Shown here piece by piece: positions 26,368-33,571 of a DNA stretch of 64,000 bases. The notes beneath the pieces were generated by a model. The model had not been told where the DNA came from, ran no database searches, and worked only from the letters and a program-made list of their open reading frames with translations. The stretch is from CAXBNB01 sp040222275. Its GTDB lineage: Bacteria; Bacteroidota; Bacteroidia; Cytophagales; Cyclobacteriaceae. The DNA lies in contig JAVKDJ010000002.1 of assembly GCA_040222275.1 (NCBI GenBank), positions 467,985-531,984 on the forward strand, read 5' to 3'. Made by a program: the position numbers and the translations under genes. The stretch's first letter is position 1. Every line of letters begins with the position of its first letter.

Positions 26368-26401
26368 AATTTTTTTAATCGGGTCTATAATTTTTTTAAT
26401 C
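26368..26401. repeat. two 13-base direct repeats before cysH
   Basis: AATTTTTTTAATC occurs at 26368-26380 and again at 26389-26401, 21 bases apart, i.e. two helical turns. They lie between the riboswitch expression platform and the cysH start codon and could be protein-binding sites or simply A/T-rich DNA. Confidence 0.5.
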
Positions 26402-26448
26402 AATTGAGAATTAATGTTGTTTGGGTTGTTCAATTGGGGCAATATAAT

Positions 26449-26490
26449 CAAAAAAGGAAAAAGCCCCTGCTGGCAAGTCGAAAGAGGCAT
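26449..26490 (-). terminator. possible attenuator of the SAM riboswitch
   Basis: On the minus strand GCCTC can pair with GGGGC (one G-T pair), followed by TTTTTCCTTTTTT. In the loop, GACTT (26475-26479) is complementary to AAGTC (26520-26524), which overlaps the 3' arm of aptamer helix P1. That gives a candidate antiterminator competing with SAM-stabilised P1. The stem is short, so its strength is uncertain. Confidence 0.5.
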
Positions 26491-26520
26491 CTGTATCTGA
26501 TGGGATAGACAATTCTTCTG

Positions 26521-26668
26521 ACTTATCTGCACCCGGCATCCACCATCCGTATGTTTTATAGATATAAAACACCGCATGGGACGGGACAGGATTTAGCACC
26601 TTTTCCCAAACAATGGGAAGGTTGCCAAGGCTTCAAAGGGCCGCTCCCTCCACCTTTCTTGATAAGTT
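26521..26668 (-). ncRNA. SAM-I (S-box) riboswitch upstream of cysH
   Basis: On the minus strand the S-box core is nearly consensus: CTTATCAAGAAAGGTGGAG, then GGGAGCGGCCC, TTTGAAGCC and GGCAACC, followed by the P3 hairpin and GGTGCTAAATCC. Helix P1 is ACTTATC (26661-26667) with GATAAGT (26521-26527). P4 is extended by a nine-pair hairpin TGTTTTATA/TATAAAACA at 26552-26571. It binds S-adenosylmethionine. The downstream elements suggest that transcription stops when SAM is abundant. A promoter ends about 22 bases before the aptamer. Confidence 0.92.
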
Positions 26669-26689
26669 GACATCTAAAAGAACGAACGG

Positions 26690-26721
26690 CAAAGCTAGAT
26701 GAAATATATTTTCAAAGCAAA
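26690..26721 (-). promoter_or_regulatory. promoter of the SAM riboswitch-cysH transcript
   Basis: On the minus strand TTTG (26718-26721) is followed after 20 bases by TAGCTTTG (26690-26697), an exact match to TTTG-N19-21-TAnnTTTG. The inferred start site is near 26683, 15 bases before the aptamer. The -33 box abuts the stop codon of the upstream T9SS gene. Confidence 0.7.
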
Positions 26722-29004
26722 TCAGCGCAGTACCTGCACATACCCACTGTATGCTTTGTTGAACTGTCTATTTTCAAAAGTGTAGAAAAAAACACCAGAA
26801 GGTAAACCCTCCGCGCCCCAATTGCCCCTATAGTCCGAACTGGAATAAACTGATTTTCCCTGTCGATTGAAAACATCCAATTTCCAGCCGTTCCCAGACC
26901 CTTTTATGAGAAACACATCATTGATGGCATCACCATTTGGCGTAAATACATTGGGGATAGATAGTAGGGATTCACAAAAATCGAATGTTACTTTGATAGA
27001 ATCCCTATAGGAACAGGCTCCATTGAGTAATGCTACTTTGAACAATCCACTGTCAGATACCTCCAATGTTTCCGTATGGATGGAATCATTCCATATCACC
27101 ATGGCTTCAGGAAACCGCGCCTCAAGGGTTAAAGTTTCTCCGTAACACAAATTTGTATCAGGCCCCAGGTCTATTTCCGGGATACGATCTACTTCAAGCA
27201 CTACACTAGACTGGGCCGTACAAGCACCACGCCATACCGTGGCTTCATACCTGCCAGATTCTTCTACAACAAGATTGGGTTGTTGGTGGCCTGTGTTCCA
27301 TGTAAAGCCGTCTATCTCATCGGGAAGTTTCAGGATTGTGATATCTTCTTCACAAATGCTACGGTCTTCACCAAATGAAAAAGAAAAAGGCTCGTTGATA
27401 TCTACATGTATAGTGTCCCCCCGGAAACACGAGCCATTACGAGCTTCTACCCAGTAGGTGCCTGAATCCTGTACGGTAAAATTTTCTCCCCCGAAAGAGT
27501 TTTGCCACAGATAGTCCAACCCCTTGACATTGCCAACAAGGGTGACTTCCTGTGGAGGTGGTGCGCACAGGCTGACATCACCTATATCTATTTCTGGTAG
27601 AGGTTGAATATCCAGGGTTTTGGTATGGATTTCTGTTTCTCCGTTTTTGACAAAAGAAAGTGTGACAGTGTACATCCCTGCCGATGTGTATTCATGGCTT
27701 GGATTGAGCTCATTGGAAGTAACCCCATCCCCGAAATCCCAGGAAACTGACGATATCCCCAAAGTAGAGGTAAGGGAAAACAGTGTAGCCTCTCCCAGGC
27801 AGGCATGTTCTATGTTGAACGCATGGTATGGCAGATAAAATTTGGGCATATCGACCAGGCCGCTTTGGACCATTTTTCCTCCTAAGTAGATGGCATTGCT
27901 CACGAATGAGGATCTTTCCCTTGCTTGGTTGGGTTGCTCTATTAAGCTTACATAGAGACGGCCCTGGGGAAACCTACTGGTAGGGTCTGCATTGGTGACA
28001 TAAATTTTACCGTCTGGGGCCAATTGAATGGTAGTATAGCAATCGCGCGCCAACTCAAAAACCGAGTCCCGGATTTCAGCGTGGGTTGGCAATGTGAGAT
28101 CCACCTGATAGATGCCCCGGTTACAGTCGTGGACGGGGGGGAAATCCTGAAACCGGCCTGTGAAATAAAATTTGGAATTGTCCGGTGAAAACTCAACACT
28201 CCTATAGACAGTACTTGTGGCTTCCGTTTCTTTAATGGTAACCTTGTAACTTACATGGCCTGAGTTGTTGTCAAAATCAAACAGGTAAACCCCCTTGAAA
28301 TGTATGGCCATGCCCAGTAGCGTTCCGTCAACAGAAGCCTTTAGTTCTCCTGAGGCATTGCTGTTTCCAGTCCGAAATTTATCAAATTCCTGAAAGGGCC
28401 CGGTATGGCTGACGACCGGGGGCTGTATGCCATCGGAGGTTAGCAAATAGGCAAGGAAGTCGTCTTGTTCTCCATGTGCCAACAGCCAAATGTCCCTGCC
28501 ATTGCTATGCAGTACGGCTTCTAGTTTATGTGCCACGGGTTGCCTGAGTAGGGTGTTTTTTTCCACTACATCTCCCAGGCCCATATTCGCAGATATATCT
28601 ACAATTGAATAGTGCAGCTCAAGTTCTTGCAGACCAGTGTGGGTGAATATATAGTACAGGTTGTCAGAAAGTGGTCTTTTGACAATTAAAGCTCGTTGAG
28701 TAGTTCCAAAGCCTGCCAAACGTAAACTATTAGGCATAACTTGCCCGGTGCGGTCCCAGACTTTGGTGCCTTCAGTATAAAACAGCAGGTTGCCCTCTTT
28801 GTCAGAAATACTGGCGCAGCTGGAGAAAATATAATGTATGGATGAGGAAAGGCTGCTAACTCCCCCATTTTCATCGAATTGCAGGCCCGTGCCATCCCCG
28901 AATATCCAGTTAAGACCTTCTTTTTGACAAAAGCCATTATAATGGGATATGACCAGTATCATGAATATTTCCAAAACTGTAAAAAATTTTGAAAATCTTA
29001 ACAT
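26722..29004 (-). CDS. T9SS type B cargo protein with propeller-like N-terminal region and PKD domain
   Basis: The 760-residue product has a signal peptide (about residues 1-26, ending GFCQ). Its N-terminal half opens GLNWIFGDGTGLQFDENGG and contains D-x-x-G-N-L-L-F-Y-type repeats, as in Bacteroidota surface propeller proteins. A PKD domain (SVSWDFGDGVTSNELNPSHE) and further beta-sandwich repeats follow. The end, SIPNVFTPNGDAINDVFLI ... SGVFFYTF, is a CHU_C type B sorting domain. It is expected on the cell surface. It has the same modular plan as the 10745-13939 protein but a different N-terminal domain. Confidence 0.85.
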   Translation of the reverse strand: MLRFSKFFTVLEIFMILVISHYNGFCQKEGLNWIFGDGTGLQFDENGGVSSLSSSIHYIFSSCASISDKEGNLLFYTEGTKVWDRTGQVMPNSLRLAGFGTTQRALIVKRPLSDNLYYIFTHTGLQELELHYSIVDISANMGLGDVVEKNTLLRQPVAHKLEAVLHSNGRDIWLLAHGEQDDFLAYLLTSDGIQPPVVSHTGPFQEFDKFRTGNSNASGELKASVDGTLLGMAIHFKGVYLFDFDNNSGHVSYKVTIKETEATSTVYRSVEFSPDNSKFYFTGRFQDFPPVHDCNRGIYQVDLTLPTHAEIRDSVFELARDCYTTIQLAPDGKIYVTNADPTSRFPQGRLYVSLIEQPNQARERSSFVSNAIYLGGKMVQSGLVDMPKFYLPYHAFNIEHACLGEATLFSLTSTLGISSVSWDFGDGVTSNELNPSHEYTSAGMYTVTLSFVKNGETEIHTKTLDIQPLPEIDIGDVSLCAPPPQEVTLVGNVKGLDYLWQNSFGGENFTVQDSGTYWVEARNGSCFRGDTIHVDINEPFSFSFGEDRSICEEDITILKLPDEIDGFTWNTGHQQPNLVVEESGRYEATVWRGACTAQSSVVLEVDRIPEIDLGPDTNLCYGETLTLEARFPEAMVIWNDSIHTETLEVSDSGLFKVALLNGACSYRDSIKVTFDFCESLLSIPNVFTPNGDAINDVFLIKGSGNGWKLDVFNRQGKSVYSSSDYRGNWGAEGLPSGVFFYTFENRQFNKAYSGYVQVLR

Positions 29005-29205
29005 TGTTAAAAAATTTAAAATGTATATTTATAGTAAAAAACCTAATTAATATAAGTTATAAAAGTACAAATTTAATGGAGATGGGTCACATAAAATGCC
29101 CCGTCTGAATTTTTGGTTGGTAATCCGTTAATAAAAATAGAGGAATCTGGGAATTTTAATCCTTATTACTTTATAAAATATTCTTATCACCTAACACTTA
29201 CAATT

Positions 29206-30087
29206 ATGCGCAAAATTCTTTTTATTTTGGCTTGGGTTGCCGGTATCTTGGTTTCCCAAGCGCAAGTCATATCCATTGATTCGGATAATGGGTTTATTTG
29301 GGATATAAATATAGGAGGAACTGTATATCACCCGAGCACAGATTATACCTATGAAAAGGATAATTTCTTTGATGTCTATTTGATATTTGCCACTACCGGC
29401 CAAAAAACCAATCAAACAGTTACTCAAAACCTTGGGTACAATTCTGCCACAAGTGTAACTAAGAGCACATCCCTGACCTTCAACTATGAATTAGGGAAGC
29501 CAACTATTCAGATTCTCGAAACGACAGACGCAGCTTACTTTGCACCACTTGATGCATCTACCAATAAATTTAGATTGGGTGTGACAAGATACGCTAACTA
29601 TGCTAACGAGGTAGTTGGAACCGTGAGGCTTAAAGTTATATATCATAATAACACTGGAGGCCTTAATGGCCCTGTTGTTACAAGAGAAATTACCTGGAAC
29701 CTAAGGGGTGAAGTTGCCCCACCGCCTACCACCACAGTATATTGGAATATGCCAATCATTTTTCAGTCAAATCCTTCAGCTATTGGTTATTATTCTGTAT
29801 ATAAAAAAGTAGGAACAGGTGGTTGGCAGTATATGTCATCAAACAGCTCCCAAACTTTTTCTTCAGCCACCACTGTTTACTATAAAATTGTCGTGGATGT
29901 GGTTTATTACCCAGGGGCATGGGTTGAAGGGGAGATAAATGCAGGATCGGCCTCTTATTCTTCGGATTATGATTACCAGTACGACTATGGAGGACAGGGT
30001 GAGATACTCACAATTCAAGGCAGTGTAAATACAAGCGGAAAGGCCAATATTTACTTTACAGGATACATTGACGATTACGGTTATTAA
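29206..30087 (+). CDS. secreted beta-rich protein of unknown function
   Basis: No family is recognised. From ATG 29206 the product is 293 residues with a standard signal peptide (MRKILFILAWVAGILVSQAQ). The body is rich in T, S, N and Y and looks all-beta. About residues 170-210 contain a proline linker (APPPTTTVYW), and the C-terminal part is tyrosine-rich (YDYQYDYGG). There is no T9SS sorting domain. It lies 12 bases before a T9SS type A protein, so the two are probably co-transcribed and may act together. The DNA here is visibly A/T-richer than the neighbouring housekeeping genes. Confidence 0.6.
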   Translation: MRKILFILAWVAGILVSQAQVISIDSDNGFIWDINIGGTVYHPSTDYTYEKDNFFDVYLIFATTGQKTNQTVTQNLGYNSATSVTKSTSLTFNYELGKPTIQILETTDAAYFAPLDASTNKFRLGVTRYANYANEVVGTVRLKVIYHNNTGGLNGPVVTREITWNLRGEVAPPPTTTVYWNMPIIFQSNPSAIGYYSVYKKVGTGGWQYMSSNSSQTFSSATTVYYKIVVDVVYYPGAWVEGEINAGSASYSSDYDYQYDYGGQGEILTIQGSVNTSGKANIYFTGYIDDYGY

Positions 30088-30099
30088 ACTCTAGTAATT

Positions 30100-31293
30100 A
30101 TGAAAACCAATAGTATTTTATTAGTTGTTCTCTTGGCACTTAATACTGGATATACCCAGGATATTCGGCATAAGTTTGTGGACTTAACAACTATTGATGT
30201 ACAAACTGCACCAGTCGCAGCATTTATATCATTTGTATCTGAATGTGATACCTTGGTGTATGAGGCCAATGATATTAGGCGCAAAGCCAGGATGGCCAGG
30301 GGACACGTCAACAAATACATAAGAAATAATTATTTGTGTCATGAAGTTAAACCTGCTCACATAATTATTCAACCTGAGAACAGTAACATAGTAAATGTTA
30401 CCGTTAAACAAAAAGGCAATTCATTGTTTTATCAGTATAAATACAGTTGTGAAGACTTCATGAATGCAGATTTTGAGGAGCTTCGAAAGGATTTACTCAA
30501 CAGCATTGTTAAAACGAATCACTTGGAATCATATTCATCTGGAGTATCAGCAGTTGCCGTGGCTGTTGAAGGCGAAATTCCAGGGCTGGTCTGGGAAACA
30601 GACAGGACTTCCGGTTTTGAGATATTGGAAGCTAATATGAACCCTGCGATAGTAAAAATAAAGCATGGGTTTAAAGGCAAAGTTGGAATTACTGCGAGCT
30701 CGATGTTAACAGGAACCAAGAATGTGATAGCAAACAAATCCTTATGGATTGGGACACCTGTTTTAGCCATTGGTAATTATTTCAACTCTGAGGGGCCAAA
30801 CTATCTTTGTCCCGGAAAAATAGAAACTATCTCAGGCTATTCTTCATTCTCATCTTTTGATTCTGTCCAGTGGGAATTTGACAAATCAAAAGTCAAGTTT
30901 TTCAGTGCGAAGGTTACAAGCATGGAACTACTATTAGTTGAGGGGGTGAATTATATAGAAATAAGATATAGAGCTCATAATGATTTTGGGTGGAATGATT
31001 GGGAGAAAACAAGTTTTTCAGTGTTGGATGAATGTAATGTGGTAAACGATGGTCATTTTATTTTCAACGTTTATCCAAATCCTACAGCAGATCATATATA
31101 TATCAAGCCAGAGGATAATAGGATCGGAGCAAAATACATGGCGAAGTTTTTTAACAGTCTCGGCGATATGGTTTATGAGCCCAATATAGGAGAAGGGGGT
31201 CATGTGGATATTAGTTCTTTGAAACCCGGTAAGTATTTTTTACGAATAGTTTCCAAAATCGGAACTTTTGAACATCAAGTGATAGTTGAATAG
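30100..31293 (+). CDS. T9SS type A cargo protein of unknown function
   Basis: The 397-residue product has a signal peptide (about residues 1-19, MKTNSILLVVLLALNTGYT). An unrecognised N-terminal domain follows (about 20-150), then beta-sandwich repeats. The C-terminal sorting domain is type A: FNVYPNPTADHIYIKPED ... ISSLKPGKYFLRI. It should be exported by the type IX system. It follows the unknown secreted protein by 12 bases. The N-terminal domain holds several cysteines that could form disulfides. Function unknown. Confidence 0.75.
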   Translation: MKTNSILLVVLLALNTGYTQDIRHKFVDLTTIDVQTAPVAAFISFVSECDTLVYEANDIRRKARMARGHVNKYIRNNYLCHEVKPAHIIIQPENSNIVNVTVKQKGNSLFYQYKYSCEDFMNADFEELRKDLLNSIVKTNHLESYSSGVSAVAVAVEGEIPGLVWETDRTSGFEILEANMNPAIVKIKHGFKGKVGITASSMLTGTKNVIANKSLWIGTPVLAIGNYFNSEGPNYLCPGKIETISGYSSFSSFDSVQWEFDKSKVKFFSAKVTSMELLLVEGVNYIEIRYRAHNDFGWNDWEKTSFSVLDECNVVNDGHFIFNVYPNPTADHIYIKPEDNRIGAKYMAKFFNSLGDMVYEPNIGEGGHVDISSLKPGKYFLRIVSKIGTFEHQVIVE

Positions 31294-31327
31294 TCTTATT
31301 TGTAGCTGCCTGGGAGAATCAGTAATG

Positions 31328-31366
31328 AAAGAGAAAGTCAATCTTTATTGGTTGGTCTTTCTCTTT
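31328..31366. terminator. bidirectional terminator between convergent genes
   Basis: AAAGAGAAAG and CTTTCTCTTT form a perfect ten-pair stem, with an inner CAA/TTG pairing. It lies between the T9SS type A gene and the convergent acidic protein gene. The arms themselves supply the A- and T-rich flanks. Confidence 0.65.
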
Positions 31367-31384
31367 ATAGGCACTCTGTTCGGA

Positions 31385-32617
31385 CTACCTAAACCTCTTA
31401 AAAATCACTTTCAGAAGCTCTTTTACCTCATCTGAGTTCATGTCCCATTCGTACTTTTTCGAATAGTTCTGCACGAGTATCTCTACCGAGTCATCAAAAG
31501 AGTTGCTGTTTTCTACTTCTTCCAGTGCTGTGTGGTAGGCTTTAGGGTCGCCATTGAACAGGTCGTTCAGGAACATGTACCTTTGGTTTACGCTGATGCT
31601 CTTTTGAATTTCAGAAATCTTGCCGCTTTCGTGCACTTCAGCTATTGAGCTGGCCTGTTCCTTTTTCTCAAATTTTTCGTTGAGGATAGTCTTTTCTTCT
31701 ACAAACTTTTCGTTTACCGTAGTTTGTTTTTCAGCCTTGGCGGGGGCAGTTTTTACTTCTGTCATCGGGGAAAACTGATTGTCCAAATTTTCCTCTTCTG
31801 GTTCTTCCTCTTCTTCGTCCCGCTCGATCAGGATGCCACCGTCTTCGCTTTGCACTTCCTGGTCTATTTCTTCCAGCTCATCTTCTTCTATCAGTATTTC
31901 GCCTGTTTCTTCCTCTTCTTCATGAGCCTCTACCTCTATCAGGATTTCATCTACGGGCTCGCTTGGCTGGTGGGCTGGTGGGGATGTTTCTTCTTTTTCA
32001 AAAATATCCAATGAAAGTACCGAAGAAAATGAAATCGCTTCTGAAGACACATCCTCATCCGATATTTGTTGCTTGCTCATCACAAACTGGACCAGCGTCT
32101 TTATCTCATCATTGGTAATTACCTGGTTGCCATCGGCTTCCAGTTTTTCCACCAGTTTGTTGAAAATGTCTTTTCTCAGTTTGATGTATTTGGACAGGCC
32201 TTTAAACCCCTGTATCCTGGTGACGTTGGGCAGGTTGGAAAATTCCTTGATATAAAAACCTGATGGATTGTACATCAGGGTAATGGTATCGAGCACAGCC
32301 TTCTCCAAAAGCGGTCTGAAAGCCTCTTTTTTGATAGAAATATTTTTAGAAAGCGTATTGATCAGGCCTTTCAGCGCTTCTTTCACATCGGGGTTGGAAT
32401 AATCGAAAAAAGGGCTTTGAAACTTTTTGGTTTCCTCCTGCCACTGAAGGAACAATACCTTCAATATAAAGAAATTGACTTGCCTTACAGGGGTGAGGTC
32501 AAGGATTTGCTGGCCAGTGATTGTATTGTTGGAAGGAAAATGGTTTTCGAGGATTTTTGAAGAAAATGATTTGCTATAACTTTCTGCCGCCTTTTGATTT
32601 AATTTGTTGCCAATCAT
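31385..32617 (-). CDS. conserved acidic protein with ILIE repeats
   Basis: No function can be assigned. The product from ATG 32617 is 410 residues; an upstream in-frame start would overlap the divergent ferredoxin gene. Residues about 1-190 are helical and hydrophobic enough to fold. Then comes a strongly acidic low-complexity region with ILIE repeated three times (EILIEVEA, EILIEEDE, GILIERDE). Two NEKF blocks follow (VNEKFVEEK, LNEKFEKKE), then a short conserved C-terminal helical region. It looks cytoplasmic, with no signal or membrane segment. Confidence 0.65.
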   Translation of the reverse strand: MIGNKLNQKAAESYSKSFSSKILENHFPSNNTITGQQILDLTPVRQVNFFILKVLFLQWQEETKKFQSPFFDYSNPDVKEALKGLINTLSKNISIKKEAFRPLLEKAVLDTITLMYNPSGFYIKEFSNLPNVTRIQGFKGLSKYIKLRKDIFNKLVEKLEADGNQVITNDEIKTLVQFVMSKQQISDEDVSSEAISFSSVLSLDIFEKEETSPPAHQPSEPVDEILIEVEAHEEEEETGEILIEEDELEEIDQEVQSEDGGILIERDEEEEEPEEENLDNQFSPMTEVKTAPAKAEKQTTVNEKFVEEKTILNEKFEKKEQASSIAEVHESGKISEIQKSISVNQRYMFLNDLFNGDPKAYHTALEEVENSNSFDDSVEILVQNYSKKYEWDMNSDEVKELLKVIFKRFR

Positions 32618-32648
32618 AATATTTACTTGTTTTGTAAAGTTATAAAAT

Positions 32649-32972
32649 ATGCCGAAAATCGTCATAGAAAACCTCAATAAGAAGGAGATTTTCAGTGAAA
32701 ACGAACAAAAATCACTTCTTGATATCCTTCATGAAAATTATGTGGATTGGATGCATGCCTGTGGAGGGAAAGGAAGGTGTACCACGTGCAAGGCCATAAT
32801 GGTGGAGGGTATTGACAATCTTTCGCCGGTTACATCGGCCGAAAACAAGTACATTGCTTGCGGGAAACTCAAAAGCCATGAACGCCTGGCCTGCCAATGC
32901 CAGGTTTGGGGCGATTTGGTCATCAGGGTAGATGAGGCAAATAAATTTATGCATCTAAATTATTCCGAGTAG
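32649..32972 (+). CDS. 2Fe-2S ferredoxin
   Basis: The 107-residue product has the plant-type 2Fe-2S cluster motif C-GGKGR-C-TT-C at about residues 38-46 and a fourth cysteine downstream. The two candidates are those in IACGKL and LACQC; LACQC gives normal spacing. It carries one electron between soluble enzymes; its partners are unknown. Its ATG is only 31 bases from that of the divergent acidic protein, so the promoters must overlap coding sequence or each other. tdk follows after two bases. Confidence 0.9.
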   Translation: MPKIVIENLNKKEIFSENEQKSLLDILHENYVDWMHACGGKGRCTTCKAIMVEGIDNLSPVTSAENKYIACGKLKSHERLACQCQVWGDLVIRVDEANKFMHLNYSE

Positions 32973-32974
32973 GC

Positions 32975-33571
32975 ATGTTTGTAGAACCACGGATTGACAA
33001 ATTTAGGGAAGGTGACGAACCGTTGGGGTGGATAGAGGTAATCTGCGGCTCTATGTTTTCGGGGAAAACAGAAGAACTGATCAGGCGCATGAACCGCGCG
33101 GTAATAGCACGCCAAAAAGTAGAAATATTCAAACCAGCTGTGGATACCAGGTACCACGAGTCGAAAGTGGTGTCGCACAACGAAAACTCCATCAGGTCCA
33201 CTCCTGTACAATTTGCAAACGATATATTGCTGCTGGTAGGCGACAGCCATGTAGTTGGTATAGATGAGGCACAGTTTTTTGACCAAGAAATAGTCAACGT
33301 GTCAAGGAAACTGGCCAACAAAGGCAAGCGGGTGATTGTGGCCGGGTTGGACATGGATTTTAAAGGCCAGCCATTTGGGCCCATGCCAGGGTTGATGGCC
33401 ATTGCCGAATTCGTAACCAAGGTGCATGCAATATGCGTGAAATGTGGAGGTGTGGCTTCCTACTCCTTTCGACTGGCAAATTCAGAAAGCAAAGTGATGC
33501 TGGGGGAAAGCGAAACCTATGAGGCCCGTTGTAGAAAATGTTTTTATCAAGACTTTCAAAAAGAGAAATAA
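32975..33571 (+). CDS. tdk: thymidine kinase
   Basis: The 198-residue type II thymidine kinase has the P-loop GSMFSGKT, the DEAQFFD Walker B-like block and zinc-binding cysteines (CVKCGG and CRKC). The lasso region lies around GGVASYSFRLANSESKV. It phosphorylates thymidine in pyrimidine salvage. It sits in the run ferredoxin-tdk-porZ-recO with almost no spacing. Length is normal. Confidence 0.97.
   Translation: MFVEPRIDKFREGDEPLGWIEVICGSMFSGKTEELIRRMNRAVIARQKVEIFKPAVDTRYHESKVVSHNENSIRSTPVQFANDILLLVGDSHVVGIDEAQFFDQEIVNVSRKLANKGKRVIVAGLDMDFKGQPFGPMPGLMAIAEFVTKVHAICVKCGGVASYSFRLANSESKVMLGESETYEARCRKCFYQDFQKEK

Noticed and set aside
26411..26599. Minus-strand 62-codon reading frame and an overlapping 86-codon frame upstream of cysH
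   Set aside because: They lie over the aptamer and expression platform of the SAM riboswitch; the apparent codons follow RNA structure, and the proteins resemble nothing.
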